From Candidatus Elarobacter sp. (GTDB taxonomy: Bacteria; Vulcanimicrobiota; Vulcanimicrobiia; Vulcanimicrobiales; Vulcanimicrobiaceae): a stretch of DNA of 5,524 bases. Shown piece by piece: positions 4,111 through 5,524 of this stretch. The position numbers and the translations under genes are program-made. Numbering within the stretch: position 1 is the stretch's first letter; each line of letters opens with the position of its first letter. Where the stretch lies: positions 1 through 5,524 of the forward strand of contig JASLGJ010000487.1 of the NCBI GenBank assembly GCA_030150085.1. Reading direction: 5' to 3'. The notes under the pieces were generated by a model. The model made no database searches. It had not been told where the DNA came from and saw only the letters and a list, made by a program, of their open reading frames with translations.

Positions 4111-5524
4111 CGTGCGCCGCGCGCCGGTGCCGGCCTGGGCGCGGGCAGCGTGGCGTTGGCCGGCAGCGTGGGAAGCGGCTGCGGGCTCGGAATCGAGAGG
4201 ATCGGCGGTCCGGGCAGGGCCGTCGTGCCCGGCGCCACCAGGTGCGGGGTCACGACGATGATCAGCTCGTTGCGCGAGCTGGTGCGCTGCTCGTTGCGGA
4301 ACGCGCGCCCGACCAGCGGCACGTCGCCTAGCAGCGGGATCTTGGTGTTCGTGCGGGTCTCGTTCTCCTGGATCAGGCCGCCGATCACGAGCGTCTCGTT
4401 GTCGCGCAGGTGGACGGTGGTCTGGGTGTCGCGGGTGCTGATCTCCGGCACGCCGGCGGCGCTCAGGCCGAGCAGACTGTTGACGACCGGGTGCAGCGCG
4501 ACGGTGATCCCGCCCGCCGTGTCGACCAACGGGGTGATGTCGAGCGTCACGCCGGTCTGGAAGCTCTGCGTGATGTCGAGCGTCACGCCGGTCTGGAAGC
4601 TCTGCACCTGCGTGGTCGCGATCGTGCCCGCGTTGCCAGCGGTGGTGGTGAGGATCGAGAGCGTGTCGCCGGCGCGAATCGTGGCGGTGCGGCCCGAGAG
4701 GGTGGTGATGCGCGGGTCGGCGAGCACCCGGCCGCGGCCGCTGGAGATCGCGAGGTTGAGCTGCGCGGTGAACGAGAGCGGCGTGCGCGCGAAGGCTTGC
4801 AGCCGGCCGATGCGCGGGGTGGTGCCGCTCGCGTCCGGCGGCGGGGTCGTCTCGCTGTAGGTGGTGCTCAGCACGGTGCTGCCGAGCTGAACGCCCAGGT
4901 TCCGGGCCGCGTTCTCGTCCAGCTCGAGGACCTCGGTGTCGAGCACGACCTGCGGCGCGACGACGTCGACCTTCTCGATGAACTCGCGCGCGGTGCGCAA
5001 ACTGGGCGGCGGACCGACCAGGGCGAGCTGGCCCGGGGTCGGCAGCGCGATCACCTTGACGTCGGGCGCGACGAGCTGCAGCGCCTGCGTCATCGCGGCG
5101 ATCGCGTCGGGCGCATTCGCGGCTTGGCCCGGCACGGCGGACTTGAGCGTGACGAGCTCGGTGGTCGAGCCGGCCGCGGCGAAGCCGAGCCCAGCACCGC
5201 CGGGCGCACCCGGCGCGGGATCGAGCTGCGCGACGGCGTCGGCGATGCGCTGGTGCTGGGCGGCGGTGGCGGTGACCGCGAGCGCGTTGATCGCCGCGTC
5301 CACGCTCACCTCGGCGTCGCGGAAGCTGCGCCGCAGCAGCGCGGCGACCGAGCCCGCGTCGAGGCTGCGGATGCGGTAGATCTGCGTGTAGCGCGCATCG
5401 AAGGCCGGTACGTCGAGCTGCGCGACGAGCGCTTTCGCGCGCGCGACCGCCTCGGGCGGACCGACCAGCATGACGGTGCTGCCCGAGACCGATGCGCGCA
5501 GTCCGGCGACCTGCCGCGCGAGCG
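4107..5524 (-). CDS. Secretin, GspD/PilQ family (5' part missing)
   Basis: An outer-membrane channel subunit of a type II secretion or type IV pilus system; secretins form a gated multimeric beta-barrel. The frame is open to the right edge, so the N-terminus and signal peptide are missing; 471 residues are visible, and the ATG at 5469-5471 is internal. Order: end of a small periplasmic N-domain (STVMLVGPPEAVARAKALV, 15-33), a NolW-type N-domain (YRIRSLDAGSVAALLRRSF, 49-67), a third N-domain ending QLALVGPPPSLRTAREFIEK (165-184), then the secretin domain from VVLDTEVLELDENAARNLGV. The family signature is clear: TLVIGGLIQENETRTN and KIPLLGDVPLVGRAF (394-408), then ELIIVVTPHLVAP. A proline-rich tail of about 45 residues follows. 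A 12-residue segment, QSFQTGVTLDIT, occurs twice in tandem (307-330). Available sequence does not separate GspD from PilQ. The gene is convergent with the thioesterase gene, overlapping by four bases. Confidence 0.92.
   Translation of the reverse strand, partial: LARQVAGLRASVSGSTVMLVGPPEAVARAKALVAQLDVPAFDARYTQIYRIRSLDAGSVAALLRRSFRDAEVSVDAAINALAVTATAAQHQRIADAVAQLDPAPGAPGGAGLGFAAAGSTTELVTLKSAVPGQAANAPDAIAAMTQALQLVAPDVKVIALPTPGQLALVGPPPSLRTAREFIEKVDVVAPQVVLDTEVLELDENAARNLGVQLGSTVLSTTYSETTPPPDASGTTPRIGRLQAFARTPLSFTAQLNLAISSGRGRVLADPRITTLSGRTATIRAGDTLSILTTTAGNAGTIATTQVQSFQTGVTLDITQSFQTGVTLDITPLVDTAGGITVALHPVVNSLLGLSAAGVPEISTRDTQTTVHLRDNETLVIGGLIQENETRTNTKIPLLGDVPLVGRAFRNEQRTSSRNELIIVVTPHLVAPGTTALPGPPILSIPSPQPLPTLPANATLPAPRPAPARGAR
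4534..4605 (-). repeat. Perfect 36-bp tandem duplication inside the secretin gene
   Basis: Bases 4534-4569 and 4570-4605 are identical over all 36 positions, including synonymous sites. The repeat keeps the reading frame and doubles the residues QSFQTGVTLDIT just before PLVDTAGGITVALHP in the secretin domain. Members of the family normally have this beta-strand segment once. Identity at every base suggests a recent slippage or recombination event, or an assembly error. Confidence 0.9.

Noticed and set aside
5469..5471. ATG as the start of the secretin gene
   Set aside because: The frame stays open upstream to the window edge and the preceding residues complete an N-domain strand (ASVSGSTVMLVGPP); there is no signal peptide after this ATG.

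Overview
This is a very GC-rich window of densely packed genes with G/C-ending codons. The secretin gene at the right edge points to a bacterium with an outer membrane. An in-frame TGA at the catalytic position of selD implies that the organism makes and uses selenocysteine. The phylum cannot be fixed from the sequence. A high-GC diderm such as Candidatus Eremiobacterota would fit, but that is a guess from gene content and style only.

Layout, left to right: (1) 1-660, minus: the N-terminal 220 residues of a SolA / monomeric sarcosine oxidase type FAD-dependent amine oxidase, cut by the left edge. (2) 759-1001, plus: a small 80-residue protein of unknown function with a clear ribosome binding site, divergent from the oxidase. 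(3) 983-1060: a cluster of three hairpins between convergent genes, the first overlapping the stop codon of the small gene and the last lying just past the end of selD. (4) 1063-2100, minus: selD (selenophosphate synthetase), 345 residues when the TGA at 2044-2046 is read as selenocysteine. A hairpin matching the bacterial SECIS pattern follows that TGA. (5) 2148-3317, plus: a PLP-dependent alanine/serine-glyoxylate type aminotransferase, divergent from selD. (6) 3319-4110, plus: an acyl-CoA thioesterase-family double-hotdog protein, one base after the aminotransferase, probably starting at a CTG. (7) 4107-5524, minus: the C-terminal 471 residues of a GspD/PilQ-type secretin, convergent with the thioesterase gene and sharing a CTAG stop with it. 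It carries a perfect 36-bp in-frame tandem duplication.

How the genes relate: the aminotransferase and thioesterase genes look like a translationally coupled pair. selD supplies selenophosphate for selenocysteine tRNA synthesis, and because its own active site appears to be Sec, its production would depend on its own product. The oxidase and secretin show no evident functional link to the rest, so the region looks like ordinary chromosomal housekeeping and metabolism, not a mobile or defence island. The main result is the selenoprotein form of SelD. Standard gene calling would begin this gene at the internal TTG at 1996-1998 and lose the whole catalytic N-terminus.
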